Program-made: the position numbers and the translations under genes
Shown: positions 11,641 to 23,845 of the stretch, piece by piece
How positions within the stretch are numbered: position 1 is the first letter of the stretch
Layout: the number at the start of each line of letters is the position of its first letter
Assembly (NCBI GenBank): GCA_007922195.1
Contig: ML681964.1
Coordinates: forward strand, 4,517,858-4,581,857
Direction: 5' to 3'
Source of the DNA: Podocnemis expansa
Taxonomy: Eukaryota; Chordata; Testudines; Podocnemididae
Length of the DNA stretch: 64,000 nucleotides
Notes under the pieces: model-generated
What the model was told of the DNA's origin: nothing
Database searches by the model: none
Seen by the model: only the letters and a program-made list of their open reading frames with translations

Positions 11641-14600
11641 CATCTGAGCACCATGCACTGGCGGCAGCACCTCAGGTCAGTTGGCACCAAGGCCCTCTTG
11701 GTGCCGCTCCCCAGCAGAGCACAGGTAAGCACGTTCAGTGTCAACTTCAGCACTGAAGTCCCGGTCCCTCTCTGGTTCTCCTCTCCAGGGGGTGAGGGCC
11801 AGAGCCTATCATGATGACGTCCACACTGGAGGACTTAAGGCAGCGGAGGCTCTTTGGCTCTTGAAATCACTGCCAGGCCATTGAAGCAAATGGTCTGGCC
11901 GCCTTCCTTTCACTTTACCCAGCACTGGCCCCATGTCACTGCAGAACTGAGGGGTCCAGCCCCTATGGCATCGACACCTAGCCTCGGCACTGCAAGAAGG
12001 TCCAAGAGTGCATGCCTCAGGCCTGGCCTCCTAGTGAAGGGTTCCCTGCACTGGCGTCTCTTCGGTACCACACTCAAAGCTGGTTACCTTCCACTGAGGC
12101 GTTGGAAGGGGAGTTCCAGCTCAGTACCATGGCCCCAGGAGATGGCACCCCAGTACTTGGGTTGTCCCTTCCCCCGGCTAGAGTCATGAACCCAGAGCCA
12201 GGGGTTTTACAGAGAGGAACCTACCACACTTCAGCCCTTTCATCGGGTTACCGCCTACCTGGGGGGTCAGGGTCACACCCCTTGAGAGGAACCAAGACCC
12301 CTTATTCGACCTGGAGTTTGCATCCTCTCTAATTGCCATTACAATCCCTCTTCATGCTCGTGTCCTTGACATCACTGGGACACACTGGCCTGAGCCACCC
12401 TGGTTTATCCCCGGGCCCCAGGGGTCTAGGAGGTTTGACCTTCTGGGTCAAAGGCCTATTCAACTTCAGCCTTTCAGCTGAGAATTGCTAACCATTAGGC
12501 CTTGTTTAACAGATATTCCCTAGGTCTGTGTAATGATATGCAGAGTTTTAGCATCTTCCTCCCACAAGAACACTTGGAGGATTAGGATGCCTTCATTGAG
12601 GAAGGCACCTTGGCCTCATGTGAAGTCCTTACACTGGTGTGGGATGCCTCAGACATGGCCACCAGCAGAATTGCTACAGCCATGGTTATGCACTGAGTGG
12701 CCTCTCCCAGGACTTACAGCAGCCCACATTAGACCGTCCCTTTCGCGGGACAGTCTCTCTGTGCCCTGGCCACTGACTCTCTGATCTGCGGCAACTGTGA
12801 CCCTAGGTCAGCCCTCAGAACCCTGGGTATGCTTATTTCCCAGGTGCTTCAATGTTCTCCCAGCCCACTGCAACCCCACGAATGCTTGGGGTGAGGGCCC
12901 TCATGGTAGTCTCCTCCCCCACAAGCAAAATGACTACCCTTTAGGGGCCCTTGGACTGCGGGATGATGGCCCCCTTTCTCCCATTGACAGTGATCAACTC
13001 CAATATGGTCGCCTCTCCCTCCATCAAACCCAACCCTTGAACTTCAGGGTGGCACCCTAAATCGCTTATGTTAAATGCCCCTTTGCAATCAGCCTCACCT
13101 CCTCTTCCTTTCTGGTAATGATGTGTCTCTCCCTTCCCTTACTGCACCCTTCATGTCAGGCAAGGGCCTGGCAACCAGAGACCTCTCCTCACATGCACTC
13201 GGTTCTATTTGCATGTGCTCTTGGAGCCTTGGTGGAAATCCAGGGGTGATAGAGGAATAAGAAGGGGACACATGATGCCCCCCCCTCCCCGCTCTGCAGC
13301 CCTTACCCAGGGCTACTGCCTATTGGGGCACGTAGGGGAGGATACCCACTCCCCAGCCTCATACCCAGAGGCCCCTTTCCCCCCACCACCTCGTCGAACC
13401 CTTCCTCAGTCAGGCACACGGGACGGGTATGCTTCCGCTTTGCTGGCCCGAAGAGCATTTCTTATTCGTCTTGGCCTGCAGCGGATCTTGGGGGAAATTA
13501 CTGTGGGATGGTTTACCCCACCTCCTAGGTGATAGGTAAGAGGGTGAGCTTGTACCCTTTTGTCTTCTACCTTTTCCCTCCTCACCTCACCAGGCAGTCC
13601 CCTTTTTATTCTCAGGGCCATGGTCTTCAGACTTTTATTAGGCCTGTTGCTTGAGGCATCCTCAAGCTCCACTGTAGGAGTTTTGCCTCTTCAGTTCCCA
13701 CCCCTGCTCCCCAAGGAGATTCACCACATCTCATTGGTCCATCCACCCTTAGGCAAACCTCACATTTAGCCCTCTACTGGAACCCCCTCTGCTTTGGTGC
13801 CTCCCTCCAACCAGGCAAGGGACGCGTTTCATTAGAAACCCCAGACAGCCATCTAGGAGCTGCCTTGACCTTTCTATGGCATTCCCCTCCTCCAGAGAAT
13901 TGCAACAAGGGGAGATAGTAGGGGATAGAACTCTTAACCCTCATTGGTATTCATACACCTGAGTGAGCCCACTTGAGGACATGTGGTCCTTAGGTCCCAG
14001 TTAGTTCTCCTGCAGGACTCTGGCTCCTGAGGGAATTTGCAAAACTCTTAGCAGGCTGGAAAGCCTGACGCCTTCTGGGTGACATTCTTTTGGCGTCCCC
14101 TCATGCCCCCTGTTCCTTAGAGGACACAAAGTCTTCCCCTTGGTTTTTCCCTAACTAGCCCATGTTCCTTAGAGGACACAATGTCTTCCCCTTGGTTTTT
14201 CCCTAACTAGGGGTTGCCTTATGCCCTCCTCCCCTCTTGCTGGGGTCTCTCTCTCTCTTCCCTTCTTCCACTGGGACCTCCCCAAGCCTTACCCCTTCCA
14301 ATACACAGGGGGAAGTGTACAAAGAACACTTCTCCCTCTCGGAGTAGGCATTATAGACCACGTCTGCCTTGTTTCTTGGCTAAGTCATTGTCTTCTCTCC
14401 TCATCAGGAACTATGCAAGATCCCTCATAGTTGGCCCATTGCAGCTGGGACCCAACACCTACTCCCGCCTCTAGAGATGAGCCAACCAGCCGTGATATGA
14501 AGGTTGACTGCCTCTCCATAGAAGTGAGAGTGAGAATATCAGGTGAGAGAAGTGAGGATATCATATGAGGCACATGCCCCACCCAAACACTCTGATTCTG

Positions 14601-15724
14601 GAGCTTGGGGGGCATGACCCTTGGGGGGGACCTGACCCTTCAATAGAGACGGTCGGATACCCCTTCCCTGTATTCAGCACACCTCTCCCTTCATGAATCC
14701 ATGTATCAGGAGAGTAGAATATGGGGGCAAAGGAGAGAAATGTGCACCTATCCTTGAGGTCGTGTAAGCCCCTCCCAGAAGCCCATGATGGTTTCTCACC
14801 ATCCCTGTCTCAGGTCATTCCCCCGTCCCTTTGGTCAGGGATGACCTAATATGGGAAATCAATCACCTTTCCTCCTGTTTCTCTGTTTTCACTTCCCAGT
14901 CATTTAATATTCATGACCTCCGCTGTTTGGCTTCTCTCCTGGTGCTAGGATGGGTGTACCTAAGGGTCCCCCTTTTTTCCTGCTATAACCCATGGAAGGA
15001 TCACCTTTAAATAAAGGCCCTTCTGGGATCCCCACGTCTTTCCTTACAACAACCTCCTTTCTCACGAGGTCCCTTCCAGCCCTATGATTTGATTTGAAGT
15101 GATGGAGTCTCTCTGAAACTTTGGGCCCCAGAGATGGGCCTGCCCAGTGTCTAGGCCTTATTCTGGGGCCCTTCCCTCCATTCCCATGCATCAATGGGTG
15201 GAAGGGCGGGGGTCCCCAGCTACTCCTTCCTCATTATTTTTCTTCCTACATTATCTTTCATGTGGCAGTGGGATGCCTTAGTTTAGGGTACTCTTATCAA
15301 TCCTGCTCTTGGCATTTCCTGCCGGTATGTCAATGGGGAAAGGCCTTTTGCCTATCCCCCATTTGGTCAAGGGGCAATCTGTTGCCCTGGTCTTGGTTAG
15401 TAATTTAACCCAATTTACTTCCCTTTGAGGTTAGGCCGGCAAGGGCGGCAGGTATCTCACCTTTGGTGATTGCCTGCAGCTATAGGAGCCTGTTGCTCTG
15501 GTTCACAACTGCCTTTCTCAGGAGTCAATTCCACTAGGGAAGGGCAACCCTCTTATTTTAGATGGTCTTGCTGGTGACAAGGATGCTCTTTGCTATTGTG
15601 ATATAGCGGGTTCCCTGGTAATGAACAGGGACTGCCCTGTTGGAGTTCTTGTCTCCTGAAAGAGTGGCAAATGACCCCCTCGGCACGCTCATGCACGTCT
15701 TTTCTCGAAGATCTTGCACTTAGT
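11641..15724 (+). pseudogene. degenerate interior of the inverted-repeat element
   Basis: GC-rich sequence with many short overlapping frames (up to 111 codons), none convincing. At 12652-12730 one frame reads DMATSRIATAMVMH, a stop, then VA, which recalls gag-region text of turtle DIRS elements. This is an unverified memory and the weakest part of the call. A frame at 13209-13532 contains LLGHV but no catalytic motif. The rest holds stops in all frames, so no product can be assigned. Confidence 0.3.
14111..14210 (+). repeat. 52-bp tandem duplication
   Basis: Two copies of a block starting 'tgttccttagaggacaca' and ending 'ccctaactag' lie 52 bp apart (14111 and 14163) with very few differences. 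This suggests a fairly recent local duplication inside the decayed element. Confidence 0.85.
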
Positions 15725-15856
15725 GGTTCCAAAGAGGCAGCTGTGTTAGTCTAGTAAAGCAAAAAAAGCAAGGAGTCTTGTGGCAGTTAAAGACTAACAG
15801 ATTTATTTATCACATGAGCTTTCATGGGAGAATATCCCACTTCGTCAGATGGCGTT
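15725..15856 (-). repeat. Penelope-type repeat, family A, best-kept hammerhead-like core
   Basis: Read on the minus strand the unit gives CTGACGA, AGTGGG, loop, CCCAT, GAAA (15820-15848), then GCTCATGTG, 'aataaatctgttagtcttta' and a tail containing 'actccttg'. The CTGANGA and GAAA blocks are both intact, and stem II pairs fully if a G-U pair is allowed. It interrupts the decayed 9.7-16.3 kb element, so it arrived later. Confidence 0.6.
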
Positions 15857-16020
15857 CACCCAGTGGCCCAGTGCTTCTTCGCTCAATTTTGGGTGCTATG
15901 CTGTTAGTGGGTGGCTGTGCTGACGGCGGATAAGGCTCTAACTCTGCCCAACCTTCTACAGTATGGCTAGCAGTCACCTAATACTGAATGTATCTGAGCA
16001 GCGCTAGAAGAAGAAAGGTG

Positions 16021-16309
16021 GGTTACTTACCAGTAACTGTCCTTCTTCGAGATTGGCTGCTCAGATTCATTCAGATCCCTCCCGCCATCCCTGCTACTCA
16101 GAGTTAGCAACTAGTAGGAAGTGGGGAGGGGCAGGGCTGTGGCCATATATACAGCAGTGGGGTGGCCGGGGGCGTTGGCTGCCAGCCCTGTCCTGACAGG
16201 CTAAGGCTAAAGAAAGTTTCCGGTCAATCGTGTGCTGTGGCACGTACATCTAATACTGAATGAATCCGAGCAGCCCATCTTGAAGAAGGACAGTTACTAG
16301 TAAGTAACC
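16021..16309. mobile_element. 289-bp unit with 54-bp terminal inverted repeats
   Basis: The unit begins GGTTACTTACCAGTAACTG and ends with the complementary CAGTTACTAGTAAGTAACC. The inverted repeat continues for about 54 bp ('tccttcttcgagattggctgctcagattcattcag') with roughly six mismatches. The interior holds the same 'cggaaactttctttagcc' block as the left end at 9.7 kb. The end carries GTAAGTAA, which looks like a splice donor. It is either the right terminus of the larger element or a short relative. Confidence 0.65.
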
Positions 16310-16895
16310 AACTGTTAAAATCCTGACTGAATCCTGTGTGAGTCTAGATTGATTCCTGAGTCCTGATGCTTGGATCTAAAGCTGTATCATTTCCACTGGG
16401 ACTTGGCTTTTCCTCTGGTTTGCTGATTGCTGTGAGAGCTTTGTTTCCATCCAGCTTCTGACCCTGATCTGCACAGCCTGGGAATATTTCTGCTACACAG
16501 AGTGGTGAGACCTGACCCTCCCCCTCCCCCCCCTTTGTTTTTTTATGACTCTTTCTCTCTCTGTAGGCCTGATACAATAAAATCTAGGTAATATTGTAGC
16601 TGGGTGTTTTTCTTTCCTTGTATGTTTATTAATGTTGTAACTGGGTATTTTGGGGTATTTTTCTGTCCTTTTGTAATTATTAGTATTAGGGCAAATTTTA
16701 GATACTTAGCAATAAAATGCCTTTTGTAATCAAGCCAGTCTCTAGACTCTTTTAAGACATCATTGCCTCTCCTTTGTGGTCTTGGTCTTTTTATATTGCT
16801 TTGTAGCAACACTTCTATTACTTAGCCAAAGATCCCTGTGATGCCCACAACCCTGTAAGGTTTGCTCATTGATGGGGATATTAGCTTGATTGACT
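16310..16895. other. non-coding DNA
   Basis: No exon was recognised. 'cctgtgtgagtc' near 16337 also occurs near 9636, just outside the left end of the inverted-repeat element, in the same orientation. It might be related flank or part of a larger element. Confidence 0.4.
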
Positions 16896-17055
16896 CCAGG
16901 GGCATATAAGGGTGACAGCTGAAAAGTGCTGTTCTGACCCAGCCTGTTGGAGTCCCAGGGCATATACGGGCAACAGCAGAGAAGTGCTGTGTGCCCCAGC
17001 CTGCTGCGTTCAGGGACATATAACGGGTCAGCTGAGAGTGCTGATCAACTCGGTC
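16896..17055 (+). repeat. 57-bp tandem repeat, about 2.7 units
   Basis: Units begin at about 16896, 16954 and 17011 with 'ccagggRcatata', followed by 'gaaaagtgctg' or 'gagaagtgctg' and 'cccagcctg'. Divergence is moderate. Function is unknown; it may be part of an LTR or leader. Confidence 0.65.
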
Positions 17056-17849
17056 CACTCAGATGCACCTTGTTAATTGATGAATGTGTATATTGGGTGG
17101 TTATTTAAATTTGGGGGTTGGAAGAATCCAGTCCTGGGAAATTGAGGTCCTACAAGGGTTGCTCCATTGGGAGAGAGTTTGCGGAAGGGAGAAGGGAGCT
17201 CTGTATAGAAACACAAGTGACACAAGCAGTACACTAATGGAATTATCGTCTCCCCCACTTTTCCAAAGAGAAAGTAACCCTTATAAATGAGCATACCCGA
17301 GTTGGTGGGCAAAGCTGGTAACAGCCAGCGGGTACCAGCTGGCCTGCAGAGCCCTGCTCCCCAGCACTAGCAGAGGGCTTCCCAGTCCCACCCCTATCCT
17401 GGCCCTGGCTGGTACTGTGGAGCTGAGTGGGGTGGCAGGGGCCATTTGGATCATGCAGGGACCTTGGGGCAGGAACCTGTGCCCCCTGCCTGTAGGCCAG
17501 GACTTGAGGCTTCAGCCCCTATAGCCCCTGCATTGATCTGGCTCTGGGCTGAGAATTCTGTCCCTTAGCCCCACAACATTTTTGTGTGGAATAAATTTGT
17601 TCTAGGTGTGCTTTGCTCCATTTCCCTAGTTTTAGATTTTGATATTTATATGACTGTAACAGTATTGAGTGCAAATATTTGTCTGGGACTGCATCAGCTC
17701 ATATTTTCTTTTCTGAAACAAGATGAATGCAAATTAAAAAAAACATGTGAAATCCAGCGCCTAGACATAATTTTCAAAAGTATTCAGCACATTTTAATAC
17801 TGAATAAATATCCTTTTATTTGCCTATGCCTATGAGGAGAGACCTGTTT
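17056..17849. other. non-coding DNA, nothing recognised
   Basis: A GC-rich patch (17318-17560) passes into AT-rich sequence. No repeat ends or coding motif were identified. Confidence 0.45.
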
Positions 17850-17990
17850 ATTGTTACTACAGTACTATTATTAATGTGTAACACCTGTAGACACCCCCCC
17901 ACCATCAGGGATTGGGCCCTGTTGTATTAGGTGGTGTACAAACATGAGGTTATGAAGATAGTCCCTGTCCCTAAAGAGCTTACAATCTAT
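17850..17990. repeat. ancient amniote SINE-like relic
   Basis: 'tgggccctgttgtattaggtgg', 'tgtacaaacat' and 'tccctgtccctaaagagctt' occur in the order of a widespread old amniote repeat. A second, more decayed copy is at about 31822-31915. The family name is not certain. Confidence 0.5.
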
Positions 17991-18119
17991 GTTAATGACA
18001 AGGTACACCTGCTGGCTGAGACAAATATGTGAGATCTGGGGAGGAAGAGGTAAGATGAATAGGAGCATAATGTAGCTGGAACAGACTTTTAAGAGAAGCG
18101 ATAGCGGCATAATAAAAAT

Positions 18120-18615
18120 CTAGCCCATGCCCTCCAACCTTAACTGGCTTCAAGCTTGAGCTTGAGAAGTCTATGGAAGGGATGATATGGTCAGATTGCC
18201 TAGAATAACATAGCCGATCAGCATCTGTTAGCAGCAAGTACCTCCAATGGCTGGTGATGAGACACTAGATGGGGAGGTCTGAGAAGACTACAGAGAATTC
18301 TTTCCATAGTGTCTGGCTGCTCAGTCTTGTCCCCATGCTCAGGGTCTAATTGAGCACCATATTTGAGGTTGGGAAGAAACTTTCCACTGGGTCAGCTTGG
18401 CAGAGACTCTGGGAGCTTTTCATCTTCCTCTGCAACCTAGCTCACTTGCAGATTTAAAGTAGAGCTTGTCTGTAACCTGGAGGCTTTTAATTATGATTTG
18501 AGGACTTTAGTAACTCAGCCAGAGGTTATGGGTCTGTTACAGGGGTGGGTGAGAGATTCTGTGGCAGACAGTCAGATTAGGTGATCACAAAGGTCCCTGC
18601 TGGCCTTAAGGTTTA
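18120..18615 (+). mobile_element. CR1 LINE 3' fragment
   Basis: Blocks typical of a sauropsid CR1 3' region are present in order: 'gggatgatatggtcaga', 'ccaatggctggtgatgag', 'agaattctttcc', 'gtctggctg', 'gaagaaactttcc', 'ggcagagactctggg', 'gacagtcagattaggtgatc' and 'ctgctggccttaaggttta'. No coding part remains. It is old and 5'-truncated. Confidence 0.75.
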
Positions 18616-20040
18616 TGAGTCATATCATTTGTTTATCTTTTGGCAGCAATCTGTAGCCTGCCCAGCAAAAGTCAAGCTTAAGGCAGCATCCGAAGACGGA
18701 TAAGGTAGTGGAGTTCCTTTGTGCTACGCATAAGTGATGGTATGGAAGAAAGCCCAGAAGTGCTCATTAACAAAGTGACCTAACAGGTGGTAAACCCTGA
18801 CAACATTAGCAAAGAAAGACAGCAATCAGGGGTTAAAGTATAATTTAGTGGGCCAGTCCTAAAATGGCAGGCCCCACTCATGCTGGTGCCAGCCCCCCTC
18901 ATATCCGTGCTGGCCCCTCTCATACACCCACAGCTACTGCCCCCCACATGCCTGCCCCCCCACTCCAGCTGCTGCCCCTGGCCCTCATCTCACTGCTGGT
19001 CCCCCAACCCTTCCCCAAGCCACTGCCCTGCCATGCCATCTTCCCCCCGCTGCCCTGGACTGATCCCTCTTCCCCGTGCCCTTTCCTCACTGAGCCAGCT
19101 TGTCTGTCCATGATCCCCTTTGCCCCCGCAGGGCCCAATTACCAGGCTGCCATGTCACTGCAGAGTGGTCCCAGCCCGGGCTGAGGCTCTGGTCTGAGCA
19201 TTCTCTGACTGAGCATGCTCAGAGGCTCAGATCATACTCAGTCAGAGCAGGCTCAGGCCAGACCCTCAGTCAGGGCTGGGGCAGCTCCCTTGCCTCCTGG
19301 AACGTGCCGGAACAGCATTCCGGAGCCTGCTATTTTTAGAGTCTCAGTGTTAGAGGCCCCTAAAAATATAAAAGGGAGCTGGAACACTGCATTCTGGTGC
19401 CCATTCTCGCTTTATTTTCTATTTTTCTATTTTTAGGGGCTCTGGTATGCTAAAAATAGTGGGCCCTAGAATGTCATTCCTGTGCATTCTGGCTTACTTT
19501 AACCCTTGACAGCAATCAAGACATGAGAAAGTAGTAGATCTAATGGAGAGGGCACAGAAAAACTGCAAAGGTCCTTATTGAAAAGGATAAGACAAAATGA
19601 AGATACTATGTAATAGCTAGAGTAGGGAGAACAATTGAAGGGATTCATTTATGGGGTTATCATAATCAAAGTGACAAGCTCAGAAGATAATTTGGCCAGC
19701 AGAGTGTTGAATGAAACTGAGGGCATGACGGCCAAAAAAGAGAAGGCACTTTCTGTGATTGATAAGAGTTTTGGCCATCTGCACAGAGAAAGAAGGTAGT
19801 ATCTGGAGAGAGGTTGTATTAGAAAACAAACAAACCAAACAAAAAGACCCACCAACCAACAGTGGCAAGCTTTGGATATGACCCCATGTGAAGTTTCACA
19901 GAGGGGCTTGTGCCAAAAATGATTCCCATATTAAAGGTCTGAGAGATTGGGGACATATTTTAAGTGAGAATATGGGTCATGTATACCCTAGGTGAGAGAC
20001 AGTGATTGACTATAACGAGATAACATGTCCGTAGAGTACT
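18616..20040. other. non-coding DNA with a C-rich patch
   Basis: The C-rich segment 18880-19140 yields Pro/Ser/Leu-rich frames without motifs. At 19330-19445 'ctatttttag' and 'cctaaaaatata' repeat in both orientations around 'ggaacactgcattc', a small palindromic repeat of unknown class. No gene is supported. Confidence 0.4.
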
Positions 20041-22077
20041 GAAGCCATGTCTACGCTAATGATAAAATGGTGTTAGTTAAAATACATTAGCTAGCCCATT
20101 TTATGAACATGACCTGTTTTCTCAGTTTAGATACAGCGTCAGAGGATAGTGCTGTTACACAATAGTGGCTGAAAATAGGGGAAGAGGAAAGGACTATATA
20201 AATGAAAATACAATTAGGCATGGAATTATTCTTGCCACATATTTGTTCTGTCCAGAGTACGAAGATGTAAATAAGAAATCTGCAGTTCAGACCTGCAAAT
20301 TCTGCTTCACTGCGAATAGCTCTTTCTCATGTAAGTGAAAATGAAAGTGACTTCTCCTGTGTAGAAGGTTTTGAAGGATCTGGCTTTCAGTTTTCAGAAT
20401 CATTTATGTATATGCATTTCACCAGTTTAGCAGGATGAAGTCTTATTTGTCCAGATTATCTCTTTGCCAATATAATTTTACATGAAGTAAAATTATTTTC
20501 AAGCAAGATCTTGTATTCTTCTCTTATTGTTCATTGCTTTAGTAAAGAGATAGCCTTGCAGATTAATTAAGAGGCCTACATCTAATCCACTGATAAGAAT
20601 AAATTCAGCTTTGAATTTATTCTCTTCAGAAAGAATGATCACAAACACCTAGGAAAGCTAATAACCTATAACCCAAAAACATTCAGAAGAAATATGCTGG
20701 TTTCAACAAACAAGAGTCTTGATTATAAACATTGGGGTTTTTTTTTACAGGACTAATTTTTCAGCCTTTAATTACAGTTCATGATCATATTCCTGGAGAT
20801 GATGAAATTGATTCTCTTGTCTTTAGACAAAGAGCTTAATATGTGGGGGTTTTTTCCCCCTTGCTTTGCTGCCAGGTTGCTTTGTATAGCTAGTATCATA
20901 ATTTCTTCTGATTTCCCCAGTAGTCACTGCTTTCACATATTGCATTGTAGTGGTTGTTGCTAAAGGCCATTGAGAAATTTAATACAGTTACACTGAATGC
21001 CTCTGTATGTAACAGGTACTGAGTAATTTGCTGCGTGCTTTGGAAGGTAGACACACCTTTTTGTTGTTGCAAAATCAGAGGTGACTGATGCTGAGTAATT
21101 AATAGCTGAAATAATTTTCTCCTTTTCTTTTCCGGTATGGAGGTAGCCTTTCACATTACTTATATCAATGATTTATCAGTCTTTTTTGTATAGGTGTAGT
21201 TTCAGCTTGGTACATTCTCTAATCAAAACACTTATAAACGCAAGATACTGGATTAATTCAGAAAATAATGATAGGATGTTTGTGAAAAGAGAGAGAATTT
21301 TATACACTTCTGAGTGAGAGTTGTTCCCTGTCTTTATTAATTTAGCTGGTCCAGTAATGATTTTGAATAAGGTAAACTTCACACTGTGGGAAAAGTGGGT
21401 TGCTTACAAGGACATCCCTTTTAATAGGTTTTGTCTACAGTGAGCTAAATTCAACTTTGAATTACAGAAGTGATGCCACCAGCATCAGCGGCGTTGCCCT
21501 GGGAGGAAATCATGCTAAGTGTTTTATTCTTAATAACAATGCTTTGCATTTACATAGCTTTTTTTGTACTTTAACTCACAATTGCAATAACTGTGCAAGA
21601 AACCTGGTTATTGATATACTTAGTGACCATATTTACTTTTGTTCTACTAACAAAATAATGGCCAGTTGTCAGATCTGGCTGGGCAGTCCTCAGTTTAGAG
21701 TTGGCAGAGGTGAGGCCAGTGTTTAATTTGTAATGAATATAGTGCTGGGGCCCCACCAATTAGATGCTAGGGCACAAGTTTTTGTTTTTTTTTTTTTTTG
21801 CCTTTTATAACTGATGTGGCAAACCCAGAGGTGTTGGGCTTATGAACTGCCTAGTGTAGACGTGCCAGGGCTCAGTCCAGATACAATTAAGCACTGGGTA
21901 AGGCAAAGAGTATATTATTCTCAGGCCAACCAGATGCTGATTGTGTCCCTGGCACAATTTATAGAGCAATAATAGGGCTGTTCTAAAGTGTCTGCAGCAA
22001 GCCACAGCCTTATAGGGCTATTACAGCAGTCAAGGATAGCTGAAATACAATTGTGCTCCCGCCAACTATCTCAAGGG
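20041..22077. other. AT-rich non-coding DNA
   Basis: No exon was recognised. 'gccatgtctacgcta' at about 20046 resembles a MITE end without a partner. 21780-21800 is a T-run, and near 21715-21780 the text resembles an unclassified dispersed repeat. Confidence 0.4.
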
Positions 22078-22207
22078 CAGTGGTCTCAACATTTTGTGTG
22101 TTGTGACACGCTTGGTGGCATGTTGCGATCCTACAGGGCACACCAGCCCACCCGCCCCAGGCCAATTCTAGCCTTTTCCCTGGCTCTCCATGACACACTT
22201 ACCACTG
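22078..22207. mobile_element. hAT-type MITE, family 'CAGTGGTTCTCA'
   Basis: The ends are CAGTGGTCTCAAC and ACCACTG. Candidate target duplications are CTCAAGGG and TTCTAGGG (six of eight match), so this copy is old. The interior 'gtgggctggtgtgccctgtag' (reverse strand) matches the nested copy at 47184-47353, which confirms one family. Confidence 0.7.
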
Positions 22208-23361
22208 TTCTAGGGAATCCCCAATCAGCTGCTTAAACTGTTTTTTTGCCTATTGTGCACTGCTGAGGAGACAAACAGGATGACAGTCAGGACCTGGCCC
22301 TTAGCACACGAATGAATGGGCACAATTCTGAAAATCATTCCCTAAAAGTTTAGATTCTTTTTAATTTTTCCTGTATGAATATCATTTTGGATTTGAGTTA
22401 AATTTGTAACAATAATTTAATGCTCTTGTAAATAAGGGATTAATAACATAGGATTAAAACCCAAGTGCATGCAGGAGTTGTGCAAGATTCTGCACACACT
22501 GATTTGATCGTGCACCGCAGTTCCAAGCAACAGTGCCCAGAGATATACAATCTCCCTGTTCCAGTACAGACTTTCTTGCATAGGAAACACTGCCAGGTGT
22601 GCTGAATTGTGTGAAACATGCAATGTGGTTTTGTCTGTTGAGAGCCTAGGTTAATGAGTAAACTCAAGGTACTTTTGCATATGTAATTTTAAAAATGAAC
22701 AATATATTGCTTTCTCTGGTCTGTGTTTCAGCTGTCTGAGGTGCGTGCCAATTTTTCTTAAAGCAGTTTACAGTGGCAGGTGTAGGGAAATAGGCACAGA
22801 GTTTATTGTTGTTCAGGAACAAAGGCAAAGTGTAACTGTAACCTACACACAAAAGATTTCCCACTAAGAGAAAATATTACAAATAGTGGAAGTTAGAGTT
22901 AAAAAGAATGTTTTCTCTGCTTTAATGATTTTATAAAGGGTAGATACTATTGTATGTTGGTACCAAGAATGATTAGACTAAATTATATTCTTAAACTGGT
23001 GCCACTGACCTCACTGAGAAAGATTCTCTGTGTTGATTACCTCCTGTATGTTCAGTATATTGAATTAGTCAGAGAGGTCACTAATTGTTCTTCTCAGGCT
23101 CTCAACAAAAGAATGGAAGGATTAAGTTTAATTCTGCAGCAGCTGAAAGATATTTGGCAGCTAATTGGTTTTCTAGTGAAGATTTTCCTAAACCATAAGA
23201 GCTAGCCAAGGTTGAAGAGATAATTAGGATAGGCCAGTGGAATACTTAGATTTTAAACTTTAGTGGTGCAGAATATCTGACTAGCTGTTATAAGACCCTT
23301 TTAAATTTTCTGTAACCAATGCCCAGATGTTTAAAACTATGACTGCACACTTCTTTTGGCA
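22208..23361. other. AT-rich non-coding DNA
   Basis: Nothing beyond short motif-free frames was recognised. Confidence 0.5.
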
Positions 23362-23412
23362 GCATGCATGTGCGCGCGCGCGCGCACACACACACACACA
23401 CGTGTGTGTGTA
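23362..23412. repeat. 51-bp alternating purine-pyrimidine tract
   Basis: GCATGCATGT is followed by (GC)n, (AC)n and (GT)n with unbroken purine-pyrimidine alternation. The AC and GT halves can also pair as a hairpin. Such tracts favour left-handed Z-DNA and are length-variable microsatellites. Confidence 0.9.
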
Positions 23413-23845
23413 GCGCTGCAACATCAGTATAAATAGTAGCATAACCGGTCAGACATGACTTAGGAAAGTACACTAAAGACACACCTGAAAGGTGTGGGTG
23501 TGTACACAAGTACATGACCTACACATCTCTCTTCTTGCCCAAGCCATGCAGCCACATTTCCACTACTTTTTTTATTTGCATAGTGTCTTGCAGGAAAGAC
23601 TCTGGTACCAGGAAAGGGCTCTGGTGGGAAAATTTCCTCACTGCCTTCCCTTTGACAAAGATTTTCCTCCCTGCAGTGAAAGGCTCCAGTAGTGGAGAGC
23701 TGCTCAAGCCTTTTTCTGCTGCCAGAGTCTTTCACTGACACATGTTGCAACTGTGGTGTAGATGCAATTTGCATTTCACTGCAACCTGTAACTACATGTA
23801 CACTATATGCCACTATCAGCGGTGTGTAGTGTTGATGTAGCCTGA
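23413..23845. other. non-coding DNA
   Basis: Several overlapping frames up to 117 codons occur on both strands, but none shows a motif. I do not support any of them as a gene. Confidence 0.4.

Larger units (their letters stand above)
9666..16309 (+). mobile_element. decayed element with inverted terminal repeats (DIRS-like?)
   Basis: The left end (9666-9840) and the reverse complement of the right end (about 16100-16305) share a long block: 'ctgctcgga', 'cattcagtatta', 'cggaaactttctttagcc', 'gacagggctggc' and 'tgtatatatg'. A second partial copy in the right-end orientation lies at about 15950-16020. Inverted ends with an internal partial copy and no obvious target duplication are features of DIRS-type tyrosine-recombinase retroelements. 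A short stretch near 12652 resembles, from memory, the gag of turtle DIRS elements. No reverse transcriptase or recombinase motif could be read, and later insertions break the interior. A non-autonomous inverted-repeat element is an alternative. Confidence 0.4.

Noticed and set aside
11854..14615. Frames of 76-111 codons within the 9.7-16.3 kb element
   Set aside because: Overlapping, short and motif-poor; treated as decayed element interior instead of genes.
18864..19184. Proline-rich 106-codon frame
   Set aside because: Explained by C-rich composition; several frames are open at once and none shows a domain.
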